Shown here: positions 1 to 8,402 of the stretch, piece after piece | How positions within the stretch are numbered: position 1 is the first letter of the stretch | How the letters are laid out: each line of letters starts with the position of its first letter | Assembly: GCA_016936495.1 (NCBI GenBank) | Contig: JAFGXT010000136.1 | Coordinates: 1 to 37,710 of the forward strand | DNA: 37,710 bases | Reading direction: 5' to 3' | DNA from: Victivallales bacterium | GTDB lineage: Bacteria; Verrucomicrobiota; Lentisphaeria; Victivallales; SZUA-371 | The notes under the pieces: generated by a model | Told to the model about the DNA's origin: nothing | The model's database searches: none | Seen by the model: the letters and a program-made list of their open reading frames with translations, nothing else | Program-made: the position numbers and the translations under genes

Positions 1-154
1 ACAGCAATAGCGCCGGACGCAAACGTTTTCCGCCGCGTTCCGGATAATCCCGCACCGCAAGGCGTAAAAATTCCGGTTCGATCTTATCCGGGAAATCATC
101 CTTGCGGATAAAATCATCAATTATCCGCGAGATATTTTTTAATTCTTCAAGCAT
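1..154 (-). CDS. Polyprenyl (isoprenoid diphosphate) synthetase, 5' part only
   Basis: Reading the minus strand from the ATG at 154 gives about 51 residues that run off the left edge. They begin MLEELKNISRIIDDFIR and contain GGKRLRPALLL at about residues 41-51. GGKRLRP is the conserved isopentenyl-diphosphate-binding motif near the N-terminus of farnesyl/geranylgeranyl/octaprenyl diphosphate synthases. These enzymes condense isopentenyl diphosphate with an allylic diphosphate to build isoprenoid chains for quinones or undecaprenyl carriers. Chain length cannot be judged, because the aspartate-rich motifs lie outside the window. An AAGGA sequence lies about 9 bases before the ATG. The gene is divergent from the regulator at 369. 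Confidence 0.85.
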   Translation of the reverse strand, partial: MLEELKNISRIIDDFIRKDDFPDKIEPEFLRLAVRDYPERGGKRLRPALLL

Positions 155-295
155 GACGGTCAAATCCTTGTTTAAAGATGAATGTTCTATATAGCGCAAA
201 CGCCGTATAAAATTACATCCCCGCTCCGATTTTGTCCAGCCCTGTAAAATTTTTATCACACAGATCCTTTAATGCAATAAAAAATGGCTCAGGTA

Positions 296-324
296 TTGAC
301 ATTTCACTTCAGCTATTGTATAAT
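296..324 (+). promoter_or_regulatory. Consensus sigma-70 promoter for the regulator/pseudopilin/beta-helix unit
   Basis: TTGACA at 296-301 and TATAAT at 319-324 are both perfect consensus hexamers with an ideal 17-base spacer. Transcription should start near 331, leaving a short leader before the ATG at 369. The 8-base palindrome TTGTACAA at 327-334 covers the predicted start of transcription and may be an operator for the first gene product. Confidence 0.8.
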
Positions 325-368
325 AATTGTACAAAGCATAACATAATTTATACATTAAAGAGTAAAAT

Positions 369-1517
369 ATGCCAATCGAACTAAAATACTTATCTCCGCG
401 CGAGCAGGTAAAGAAAGTGATGCGGACATGGATTGCCGACGGAGAACTGATCTCCGGCAAGATGATCCCGAGCGAGAACCTGATTTCCCGTCGGCTTGAT
501 CTGTCTCGTGGAACTGTGCGCACCGCGCTGGAGGAGTTGGAAATTGAGGGCATATTGGAGAAACGCCGTCATCGGCGTTATGTCTCCGGCAAAGCGGAGC
601 GCAAAACCGAAGGAGTAGGCAATCTGGTTTTGCTGATGGGAACATCCGCCGAGGATTCATCTAAATATCGCGACACCGGTTTCGGCCTGGCGGTACAGGC
701 GGGTATTCTGGACTGGATGGCGGAACATTCTAAAAATGTTATCAGCGCTCATTTTGACAATATCAAAATGGCGGATCTGAAACTGATGCTCAATCTGCGT
801 CCTGAAGGCGCGATCCTGACTCAGAAACTGATGTATTCCGAATTTGGAGCTCCAGTACTTGAGATGCTCAAAGCGCAACATATCCCCTGCATTCTGGAAT
901 ATGCCGATGAACGTCACGCGGATGCGGATAAGGTGCTTTTCGATCATGAGCAAGGCAATTATGACCTGACACGCTACGCCATCAGTCTGGGGTGTAAAGA
1001 TATTCTTTGTTTTTATCCTGACCACACCCGCGAATACTGGTTCAAAGCGCGTCATCGCGGCTACCGCAAAGCCATCGCGGAATACGGTCTGGAACCGATG
1101 CGGCCGCCGGAAGAACGCCCCATGGTCTCCGAAGACTTATATGATTTGGAACATTTTAATAAATCAGTACGCATGTGTATAGGATTCCTTTATGATTATT
1201 TCCAGGGCGAACGGCAGCCTGACTGCATCCTTGCCAATTCCGACTGGGAGGCGTCGATCACCGCCGCCGCATGCCGGAAAATGGGTGTCGTCCCGAATAA
1301 AGACGTATTGTTGATGGGGTTTGACAACAAAGCCGCCAGTAACCCATGGGTGAACTTTGAGGCTACTAATCCTATCGCCACTGTGGACAAACACAACACC
1401 ACGCTCGGACGCGTCCTGGCAGAAACTCTTTTTGAACGCATAAACGGCAAACTACCGCCTGAGCCGGTGCTCAGGATGGTAAAAACCGATCTGGTAATTC
1501 TAAACAAGGGAGAATAA
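369..1517 (+). CDS. GntR/LacI-type transcriptional regulator
   Basis: The 382-residue protein has an N-terminal winged helix-turn-helix of the GntR type (about residues 12-70; [20 protein letters not shown] is the recognition region). A LacI-type periplasmic-binding-protein-like sensor domain follows (about 85-375), including [10 protein letters not shown] near residue 312, which resembles the LacI-family GFDD segment. Such regulators are usually repressors released by a sugar or other small ligand. The stop codon is followed after two bases by the pseudopilin start, and both beta-helix genes follow closely, so it probably controls its own operon. The start is supported by the consensus promoter about 45 bases upstream; AAAGAG gives a modest ribosome binding site. 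The ligand cannot be read from the sequence, but the adjacent beta-helix enzymes suggest a glycan fragment. Confidence 0.85.
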   Translation: MPIELKYLSPREQVKKVMRTWIADGELISGKMIPSENLISRRLDLSRGTVRTALEELEIEGILEKRRHRRYVSGKAERKTEGVGNLVLLMGTSAEDSSKYRDTGFGLAVQAGILDWMAEHSKNVISAHFDNIKMADLKLMLNLRPEGAILTQKLMYSEFGAPVLEMLKAQHIPCILEYADERHADADKVLFDHEQGNYDLTRYAISLGCKDILCFYPDHTREYWFKARHRGYRKAIAEYGLEPMRPPEERPMVSEDLYDLEHFNKSVRMCIGFLYDYFQGERQPDCILANSDWEASITAAACRKMGVVPNKDVLLMGFDNKAASNPWVNFEATNPIATVDKHNTTLGRVLAETLFERINGKLPPEPVLRMVKTDLVILNKGE

Positions 1518-1519
1518 CA

Positions 1520-2386
1520 ATGATACAACACAGAAAACAACACGGCGGAAGAGAGAGAAATATCAGAGAATTGCACTTTACGCTCATCGAACTCCTCGTC
1601 GTGATAGCCATCATAGCGATTCTGGCTTCGATGCTGTTGCCGTCTCTGAACAAAGCGAGGCAGGTGGCAAGAGGAGCGGCGTGCATGAATCAGGTAAAAC
1701 AACTTACTATGATAATATCCTCATATGAACAGACTTTTGACGGTTGGGCGCCGGCGAACCAGCGAATGGATGTGAACGGTCTTTCTATGGCGCACTACTG
1801 GCCGCGCACTCTTTATCGTACTGATTTTCTTAAGAAAACCGGTACACGCATACTGGTTTGTCCGGAGCGTACGACCTACTACCGTGCCAATGAATTGCTT
1901 GGAGATCCGGCGAAGGTGGATAATGATGGCAACACCTGGGGAGCGGGTCAGTATGGTATGAACCGGTATTTTATCGGCGAACGTGGCGGCGGCTCCCAAT
2001 ATTATCTTTATCCAGACAACAAAGCTCAAATCGAAGCTTCTGGTATCTACAAGATCACCAGCACACGTGGACCCTCAATGACCATTTTGCTTGCCGATGC
2101 CTTTATTTACGCCTCCGCACTGGGTTATGCGCCTTATGGTGATAATCAAAAAATGGGAGCTTTGCAGTTGAGCCGTTCCAAAAACACCGGTCTGGACGGG
2201 ACGCATAATTACAGAATTGATAATGTACATGCGGGTAGCGGCATAGTTTCTTTTGTGGACGGACATGTGGAAAAGCAAATCAATGCCGCCGCGTATTTTC
2301 AGGGCGCGCCTCAGCCGGTCAATAACCTGCCAGCTCCTTTCAATGGCGCGGTCAATAAATATTTTCATCCCCATTACAGATATTAA
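1520..2386 (+). CDS. Prepilin-type protein with C-terminal H-X9-DG motif
   Basis: The 288-residue protein has a short basic leader followed by [18 protein letters not shown] (residues 20-37), the type IV pilin/pseudopilin N-terminal helix with Glu at position 5. The C-terminal part contains [14 protein letters not shown], an exact H-X9-DG motif, which marks a large paralogous family in Lentisphaerota and Planctomycetota. The residue before the expected cleavage point is His rather than the usual Gly, so processing by prepilin peptidase is uncertain. GGAGAA upstream overlaps the end of the regulator gene, so translation is probably coupled. Family members are thought to be exported and surface- or envelope-associated, but their function is unknown. 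Here the gene lies between a sugar-type regulator and two secreted beta-helix proteins. Confidence 0.85.
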   Translation: MIQHRKQHGGRERNIRELHFTLIELLVVIAIIAILASMLLPSLNKARQVARGAACMNQVKQLTMIISSYEQTFDGWAPANQRMDVNGLSMAHYWPRTLYRTDFLKKTGTRILVCPERTTYYRANELLGDPAKVDNDGNTWGAGQYGMNRYFIGERGGGSQYYLYPDNKAQIEASGIYKITSTRGPSMTILLADAFIYASALGYAPYGDNQKMGALQLSRSKNTGLDGTHNYRIDNVHAGSGIVSFVDGHVEKQINAAAYFQGAPQPVNNLPAPFNGAVNKYFHPHYRY

Positions 2387-2417
2387 ACCCTTATAAACAG
2401 AAAAGGATCAGTCCGAT

Positions 2418-4133
2418 ATGATTTCAAAAAAAACAACGAAAACATGCTTTGCGTTGACTGCGTTATTTGCCGTAAACGTCATGTTCGCAAATGATCACGC
2501 AAGCTTGCAAAGTATGATCGATAAGGCGCGGAAAAATAATCAGCGGGAACTGATTATCCCCAAAAACACCTATCGCCTGGACAAGCCGCTGGTCTTTGAC
2601 AAACTCAAGGATATAAAAATCGATGGCGGCGGCTCGACTTTTCTTTTCACCGATATACGTGCCAACATCATGGTGATAAATTCCGACCAGCTCACTTTGC
2701 AAAATTTCACGGTGGATTACTCTCCGCTGCCTTTCACACAAGGCGACATTGTCAGCGTGGAACCCTCAGCAAGGCGGATGCGCATAAAGCTGCATACCGG
2801 ATACCCCTCCTTTCCCCGCATGAACCGTATCAACGCCCATATCTTTGATCGTGCAAGCAGAAGCTGGAAGAAAGGCGCCAGAGATTATTTCGGACGCAAT
2901 CTCACCGCCACGGACAAGCCGGATGAGTTTTATGTGGAAATGCCGGAAGGCTTCAACTCCTGTGTGGCGGTTGGCGATCTTGTCGCTTTCGACTGGCGTT
3001 TCAGATCTGGATTCAATATCAGGAACACTAAAGATTTCAGAATGTATGATGTTACAATCCATACTTCTCCCAGCATTGCCATTCTCGGACGTTTTACTAC
3101 CGGCAAGCATCACTTTGAACGCATAAACATCTGCCGCGGCCCGCTTCCCGAAGGTGCCACCGAAGCCCGGCTGTTATCCGCATCCGCCGACGGGCTGAAT
3201 TACGCTTATTGCGAAAAAGGACCGGATGTGATCAACTGTGATTTTTCTTTTATGGGCGATGATTCCATAAATTACCATAGTGTCGCGTTGCCCATTGTTA
3301 AAGTCGAAAGTCCTACCAGCATCCTGGTGTTACGCCCCTATCCACTGGAAGGCTTTCCTGAGGTGATCAAACGCGGCATGGAGTTGCGTTTGCTGGATAA
3401 TAAAAACTTCCGCGTAATGGGAAAAGGCAATATTGTCTCTTGCAAATTCGAGCCCGGTGTGGATGTCCCCATCGAAGAGGTGTCGGCGCTGTTTCGCCAT
3501 TATCACCCGGAACGCGATCCCCGCCGCAGCGTGTATCGTCTTGTACTTGAAAAACCCATGAATTTCAAAACCGGGCTGTTTGTTGATATTCCCCCCATCA
3601 GCGGAGAGGATTTTGTTATCCGCGATAACTATTTTCATGATCACCGCGCCAGAGCGATAAGAATGATGGCGTCCAAGGGCGTCATCGAAAACAACCGTAT
3701 TGAACGTATTAAACAAAATGCCATCACCGTTGGCGGTGAATATGCTTACTGGCGCGAAGCCGGGTGGGTGGAAAACCTCATCATCCGCAACAATACCATC
3801 AAGGACGTCGGGCTGGATGAACGGCTTACTTCTCAAGGTAGTTATGCGCCCGGCGCCATTTCTTTGATAATGCGCTCCGAGGAGGGGGTTTCAGACATTG
3901 CCTCGGGTAATCGTAATATTCTTATAGAAAACAACCTGATCAATGGATGCAGCGGTTCCGGCATAGTCCTCCATGCCGTTGACGGCGCGATCGTACGCGG
4001 CAACACCATAGAGAACGTCTGCCACGGCGATCTAAGCAAAGCCGGCGCCGATTACGGTTTTAAAATATCCGCTCCCATAGAAACAACTCCCAGCGCTATA
4101 AATGTAAAGCTGGAAAATAATCAGATAAAATAA
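2418..4133 (+). CDS. Secreted right-handed beta-helix protein, possibly GH110-like glycosidase
   Basis: The 571-residue protein starts with a signal peptide (residues 1 to about 24, cleavage near MFA-ND). A beta-helix fold follows, with repeated short segments such as IIPKNTYRL, IKIDGGGSTFLF, NRIERIKQNAITV, LIIRNNTIKDVG, ILIENNLINGC and AIVRGNTIENV. The phrases FTVDYSPLPFTQGDIVSVE and FSFMGDDSINYHS resemble GH110 alpha-1,3-galactosidases and related enzymes, where acidic residues in GDD-type turns are catalytic. Assignment to GH110 rests on recalled similarity, not a search. It could instead be a polysaccharide lyase or epimerase. It lies 31 bases after the pseudopilin and 4 bases before a second beta-helix gene, so these proteins probably act together on an extracellular polysaccharide. 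Confidence 0.75.
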   Translation: MISKKTTKTCFALTALFAVNVMFANDHASLQSMIDKARKNNQRELIIPKNTYRLDKPLVFDKLKDIKIDGGGSTFLFTDIRANIMVINSDQLTLQNFTVDYSPLPFTQGDIVSVEPSARRMRIKLHTGYPSFPRMNRINAHIFDRASRSWKKGARDYFGRNLTATDKPDEFYVEMPEGFNSCVAVGDLVAFDWRFRSGFNIRNTKDFRMYDVTIHTSPSIAILGRFTTGKHHFERINICRGPLPEGATEARLLSASADGLNYAYCEKGPDVINCDFSFMGDDSINYHSVALPIVKVESPTSILVLRPYPLEGFPEVIKRGMELRLLDNKNFRVMGKGNIVSCKFEPGVDVPIEEVSALFRHYHPERDPRRSVYRLVLEKPMNFKTGLFVDIPPISGEDFVIRDNYFHDHRARAIRMMASKGVIENNRIERIKQNAITVGGEYAYWREAGWVENLIIRNNTIKDVGLDERLTSQGSYAPGAISLIMRSEEGVSDIASGNRNILIENNLINGCSGSGIVLHAVDGAIVRGNTIENVCHGDLSKAGADYGFKISAPIETTPSAINVKLENNQIK

Positions 4134-4137
4134 CCAT

Positions 4138-5490
4138 ATGAGGCTGTCAATTAACATGAAATACACAAAAAGTCTGGGTATAATTGCAAGCGTTTTTTGC
4201 GCGTTCTCCGTCATCGCAACAGAAATACATGTAAACAACCTCAAAGGCGATGATGCCAATAATGGAACTACCCCATCCTCCGCCGTTGCCACTTTTGCTC
4301 GAGCCATGAAACTCGTCCAGCCTGGCGGCAAGCTCAATATCGCCAATACCGGCACTCCGTATTATGAACGTCTTATAATCCGCGGTGACCTGGGCAAAGA
4401 CGGAAACGATTTCATAATCGATGGCAACAATGCCATCATCTCCGGCTTACGACCTTTAGCTACGAACAAATTCATCGAACGCGACAGAGCTTTCTTCATC
4501 GCAATCGGCAAACGCGGTTCGCACATGAATCCGAAGCTTTTCACGGGTGGACGGGTTTTACCCGAAGCCACAAAACGTGAAGAACTCAAGCCGGGAAAGT
4601 TCTTCTGGGCTGGCGACGGCTTCTATTTCATCCCGGAAGCTGGTAAGACTCTTGCCGACTACAAATTTCAGGGGTCAATAGAGGATTCAGGAGTAGCATT
4701 TATCGGCGGCAAAAATATCCTGCTCCGAAATCTTATTTCCGAACATAATCCCAACGACGGCTTTAATCTGCACGGTTCATGTTACGGAATTACTGTTGAA
4801 AACGTTGTCGGACGCAATAATGGCGACGATGGTTTCTCGGCTCATGCCGATGTTGAAGTACAGGTCAAAAACAGTGTGTTCCACGGCAATACCTATGGCA
4901 TAGAAGACGTACACGCCTCTGTTACCGCCTACCGTAATGTAAAAATATACGGCAATCGTACCGGAATACATTTCAGCGGCGGCATTCATCAGTTGATCAA
5001 TTGCGAGATCAAAGATAATTCCATTCAACTGGTCATTGATCCGGGAACTGCGTTCTCCTACCTCGGTACCAGTCGCGAACCCGCTATTTTTGCGGGAAAA
5101 TGCTTCGTAAAAAACACCCGTATAAGCGGTAACGGCACTGCTGTCCGCATCGGCAGCCGCGCCTCGCTTACTTTGATAAGCTCCGATGTATTATCCGAAA
5201 AAGGAACCGCACTGGAACTGTTTTCCGGGTCGGAATTATTTATACTTGCCAGCGTTGTCCGCGGCGCGTTGCCCTTGCAAATTAACAAAGCCAAAATATT
5301 CGGAGATAAAAATCTGTTCTTCCCGAATAAATTCCGTATTGATGGAACTGATCTCAATCTTGAAAAGTTCAAAAAAGCCACATCCGGCAATGCCGAATCT
5401 TTCAGCGAGACACCACGATACAAAGACGGAATCCTTATTCAACAGCCATTTATGCAGAAAAGCCCAAGGATTAGCCTCGGAGTAAACTGA
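4138..5490 (+). CDS. Secreted right-handed parallel beta-helix protein (DUF1565-like start)
   Basis: The 450-residue frame may start at 4138 or, more naturally, at the second ATG (4156), which places the signal peptide MKYTKSLGIIASVFCAFSVIA directly at the N-terminus. After the signal come IHVNNLKGDDANNGTTPSSA and FARAMKLVQPGGKLNIA, the opening typical of DUF1565/pectate-lyase-like beta-helix proteins. Coil repeats follow, including FIIDGNNAIISGL, NILLRNLISEHNPNDGFNLH, ITVENVVGRNNGDDGFSAH and VKIYGNRTGIHFSGG. The two NDGF/GDDGF turns carry acidic residues where such enzymes often place catalytic groups. It begins 4 bases after the preceding beta-helix gene and is the last gene of the unit. 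The substrate is unknown, and a purely binding role is possible. Confidence 0.7.
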   Translation: MRLSINMKYTKSLGIIASVFCAFSVIATEIHVNNLKGDDANNGTTPSSAVATFARAMKLVQPGGKLNIANTGTPYYERLIIRGDLGKDGNDFIIDGNNAIISGLRPLATNKFIERDRAFFIAIGKRGSHMNPKLFTGGRVLPEATKREELKPGKFFWAGDGFYFIPEAGKTLADYKFQGSIEDSGVAFIGGKNILLRNLISEHNPNDGFNLHGSCYGITVENVVGRNNGDDGFSAHADVEVQVKNSVFHGNTYGIEDVHASVTAYRNVKIYGNRTGIHFSGGIHQLINCEIKDNSIQLVIDPGTAFSYLGTSREPAIFAGKCFVKNTRISGNGTAVRIGSRASLTLISSDVLSEKGTALELFSGSELFILASVVRGALPLQINKAKIFGDKNLFFPNKFRIDGTDLNLEKFKKATSGNAESFSETPRYKDGILIQQPFMQKSPRISLGVN

Positions 5491-5500
5491 AGTAAAATAA

Positions 5501-5520
5501 GCGCCGGGATATACCGGCGC
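5501..5520 (-). terminator. Hairpin terminator between convergent genes
   Basis: GCGCCGG (5501-5507) pairs with CCGGCGC (5514-5520) around a 6-base loop. On the minus strand the stem is followed by TTATTTTAC, a U-rich tail overlapping the end of the beta-helix gene. It therefore best fits termination of the signalling gene, although the plus-strand unit ends here too. Confidence 0.65.
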
Positions 5521-5525
5521 ATTGC

Positions 5526-8135
5526 TTAAAAGCTTGCCTGAGTGATAAAATCATCGCTGATCTGACTCATATTGCCGTCATCAGCCATATGATTGTACTT
5601 TTCAAACAAAGAATTAAGCTCATCGCAGCAGTTGTTGAACACCTCCACAACTGCGGGATCAAATTGCGTCCCTGAGCAACGGTTGATCTCCTTGACCACG
5701 TCCGCGACAGATATCTCCCCCTTGTAAGCACGCTTGGATGAGCGCATCGCCTCAAAAGTGTCAATCACGGCAAACAAACGCGCGCCGATACATATTTCCT
5801 CGCCCTTCAGCCCCAGTGGATAACCTTGTCCGTTATACCATTCATGATGCTGGGAAATAATATCCGCGGCATTTTCCAAAAATGGTATATTACGTGCTAT
5901 CTCGTAACCTTTGCGCGGATGATTGCGGATTATTTTCATTTCTTCATCAGTGAGTTTATCCGGTTTGTTGAGGATGGAATCCGATACCGCTATCTTGCCG
6001 ATGTCATGCAACAACGCGCCGTATTTGATATTGTTTAACTCCTCTTCCGAGGTAATGCCCATTTTTTCAGCAAGCTTCAGGGACATAATGCTGACCACCT
6101 GCGAGTGTGTCGCGGTATTTTCTTCATGCGCGTCAAGCAATCTGACGATAGTAGTCATAGTTCTGACGTAAGACTCCTTGAGTTCCACCACTGCCAGTTG
6201 CAGCGCCTTGGTCTTGCTCTGAAGCATTTCTTCCAGATGCAAACGATAGGATTCCAATTGACGTTTGAGGATACAACGTTCGACACCACTTTCGATGGTA
6301 TTTATAAGTTCTTCAGTATCAAATGGTTTTCTAATAATCCTGAACGCTCCGGCCTTGAGCGCCGACATGGAGTTATTGACGGTGGCAAAACCGGTGAGCA
6401 ACACCACCACCAGATTGGCGTCTATTTCGCGTACCGCCTGAATCAATTCAAGCCCATCCATGCCCGGCATATTGATGTCCGATATGACCAGATCGATTTT
6501 TTCCGGACTTGTTCTCACTATATCAAGCGCCTCAACGCCGTTACAAGCGGCAGTTACATCAAAATCTTTCTTGGTCAAAAGCATTTTCAGCATTTTCAGG
6601 ACGTCCAGATTATCGTCCACCAGCAAAATGCGCCCCTTGCTCTTGCCACCGCCAGTATTCTCTTTTTTGAATGACTTACCGATAATTCTGGCGGCTTCTT
6701 GTATCGGCGACCGGGTTTTGCTCATCTCATGATTGCAGGATAATTGATTGCCGCCATTTCTTTTTGCCAGATACAATGCGGCATCGGCCGCTTCGAACAA
6801 CGCCGACGCGCTGTTTATTCCCGGATCACTGCTGGTCGCCAGACCGAGCGACGCGGTAAAGGAAATCGGATGTCCGCACTTTTTAAATACATGCTTACGG
6901 ATACGCTCCTGAAGCTTCAACGCTCTACTTCTGGCTTTCTCTTTATCCGCATTAGGAAGAATAATGGCAAACTCATCACCACCAAATCTTCCGGGAACGT
7001 CTCCAGAATGGCAGAAGCTTAATATAATTGAGGCGAAATCTTTTATAACCTCATCCCCTAGAAAATGCCCATAGGAATCGTTAAAATTCTTGAATTTGTC
7101 AATATCCACCAGAATAAGAGAGACGCTCCCGCATCCACCCCCTTCGCCTTCAATAGCACTATTGACCGCCGACTTGAGTGTACGCTGAAAATACTGATGA
7201 TCATAAAGCCCGGATAATGAATCATGAATCATTTTACTGCGTATTTTATTAAAGGTGCGCAACAATGAAGAAAGCTGGCGCATAAGCGCATAAAGCAATA
7301 TTATCTCTGATTCCGGCATTACACCGCCACCGCGTGAAACTGATATCGACAACAGACCGGTAAGTTTGTTATCCTCAAAAACCGGTATTGAACAAAGATA
7401 CTGGAACATTTGGTTTTTTGACTGTATTTCTGAAAGGCACTCAATACGTTCGGGCACATGGTCACAACATTTTTTCACTTCGGAAATATCGGCAAACAGC
7501 TCAAGGGATTTTTTCTTGAGCGAAGCGGCGAATTCGCTGGAAATCGCGCAGGACGAGCAGCAGTAAAAAGAACATGAGTGGTTTATCTCGGTATAAGCAC
7601 TTAGCATTGCCGGAAATTCACGGGTTATTCTCATGGCGACGCCACGCATTATACTCAGGGTATCGTCTCCAGACAATTCTGAATTAAAAAAATCCAGCAT
7701 GGAATTATAGCGCATGAAATTGTGGGGCACAACAAAAACTTTATTCATCACCTCGCGTCTTCTTACCACTTCGTCAATAATAATTTGTTTGAGTTTGGCA
7801 TATTCGACGTCTTCCGCTACCACAGAAATGACCGTTTTGCTGTCCGCCATGTCGCTGACCTGATGCATATCGCCGGGCGCCACCATGATGATTGGCACCC
7901 AGGGGGCGATGGAATGGATACAGTTGGCAAAACGCTCTTTAGCGTCCCAGTTGCCGCTGGCGGCGTCGATGACTATAGCCTCAAAAAAATTATTAATGAA
8001 CACATCTGAATTATAATCTATAGCGCTGATCACCTTGGTCCTGAAATCGCGATCAGAATAAAAATCGGTAAAAAACGCCTCATGCGGAGACTCTGAATAA
8101 ATCAGTATAAAAGTGTTTTTTCTGGGTTCTGTCAT
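5526..8135 (-). CDS. GGDEF / receiver / HD-GYP multidomain signalling protein
   Basis: I chose the ATG at 8135 (869 residues) because AAGGCGGG lies 5 bases before it. The upstream in-frame ATG at 8162 lacks a spaced ribosome binding site. Domains in order: a receiver-like N-terminal region (about 8-125); a GAF-like region with a cysteine cluster (C188, C192, C193, C196, C223, C224, C233); a GGDEF domain (GGDEF at 385-389) that should make cyclic di-GMP; a receiver with phospho-acceptor D553, T581 and K603; and an HD-GYP domain with HD at 710-711, HHE at 763-765 and GYP at 771-773, which should degrade cyclic di-GMP. The inhibitory-site Arg before GGDEF appears to be His (HSGD), so product inhibition may be lost. 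The gene stands alone with no adjacent kinase. It probably acts in the cytoplasm, as no membrane segment is evident. Confidence 0.9.
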   Translation of the reverse strand: MTEPRKNTFILIYSESPHEAFFTDFYSDRDFRTKVISAIDYNSDVFINNFFEAIVIDAASGNWDAKERFANCIHSIAPWVPIIMVAPGDMHQVSDMADSKTVISVVAEDVEYAKLKQIIIDEVVRRREVMNKVFVVPHNFMRYNSMLDFFNSELSGDDTLSIMRGVAMRITREFPAMLSAYTEINHSCSFYCCSSCAISSEFAASLKKKSLELFADISEVKKCCDHVPERIECLSEIQSKNQMFQYLCSIPVFEDNKLTGLLSISVSRGGGVMPESEIILLYALMRQLSSLLRTFNKIRSKMIHDSLSGLYDHQYFQRTLKSAVNSAIEGEGGGCGSVSLILVDIDKFKNFNDSYGHFLGDEVIKDFASIILSFCHSGDVPGRFGGDEFAIILPNADKEKARSRALKLQERIRKHVFKKCGHPISFTASLGLATSSDPGINSASALFEAADAALYLAKRNGGNQLSCNHEMSKTRSPIQEAARIIGKSFKKENTGGGKSKGRILLVDDNLDVLKMLKMLLTKKDFDVTAACNGVEALDIVRTSPEKIDLVISDINMPGMDGLELIQAVREIDANLVVVLLTGFATVNNSMSALKAGAFRIIRKPFDTEELINTIESGVERCILKRQLESYRLHLEEMLQSKTKALQLAVVELKESYVRTMTTIVRLLDAHEENTATHSQVVSIMSLKLAEKMGITSEEELNNIKYGALLHDIGKIAVSDSILNKPDKLTDEEMKIIRNHPRKGYEIARNIPFLENAADIISQHHEWYNGQGYPLGLKGEEICIGARLFAVIDTFEAMRSSKRAYKGEISVADVVKEINRCSGTQFDPAVVEVFNNCCDELNSLFEKYNHMADDGNMSQISDDFITQASF

Positions 8136-8402
8136 AACATCCCGCCTTGTTGTTGCTAGCATCCCTGAAGTCTAAGATAACAAACAACTTGCTCTTTTGC
8201 AAGCGTCATTGCGCTCAAGTTGCAAAAAATCCCGCATAAAAAGATCGGGGTCGGACCTACACATTGTTACATTTTTCCTCCCCCCTTAGAAAAAAACTAA
8301 GCTCCCATATGATCTTTTATTTGACAGTTACCCATAAATTCACTCTTCCACACTTATTCCAGTTGTCCAGTTTTCAGTCAGGAATAAGCGGACTTCTTTA
8401 TA
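8136..8402. other. Intergenic region with a GGTCGGACC repeat-like motif
   Basis: No gene is visible in these 267 bases. They hold the palindromic core GGTCGGACC (8249-8257) inside GGGGTCGGACCTACACATTG, a short A-loop hairpin (CTTAG at 8285-8289 with CTAAG at 8297-8301), and an 8-base inverted repeat, CTTATTCC at 8353-8360 with GGAATAAG at 8381-8388. The last has no U-tract but lies just beyond the end of the ketosynthase gene and may help end its transcript. Confidence 0.4.

Noticed and set aside
6105-6674. 189-residue plus-strand open frame within the signalling gene
   Set aside because: Lies wholly antisense to clear GGDEF/receiver/HD-GYP coding sequence and has no protein-like pattern.
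8163-8402. Inverted repeat CTTATTCC/GGAATAAG as a strong terminator
   Set aside because: 20-base loop and no U-run on either strand; at best weak.
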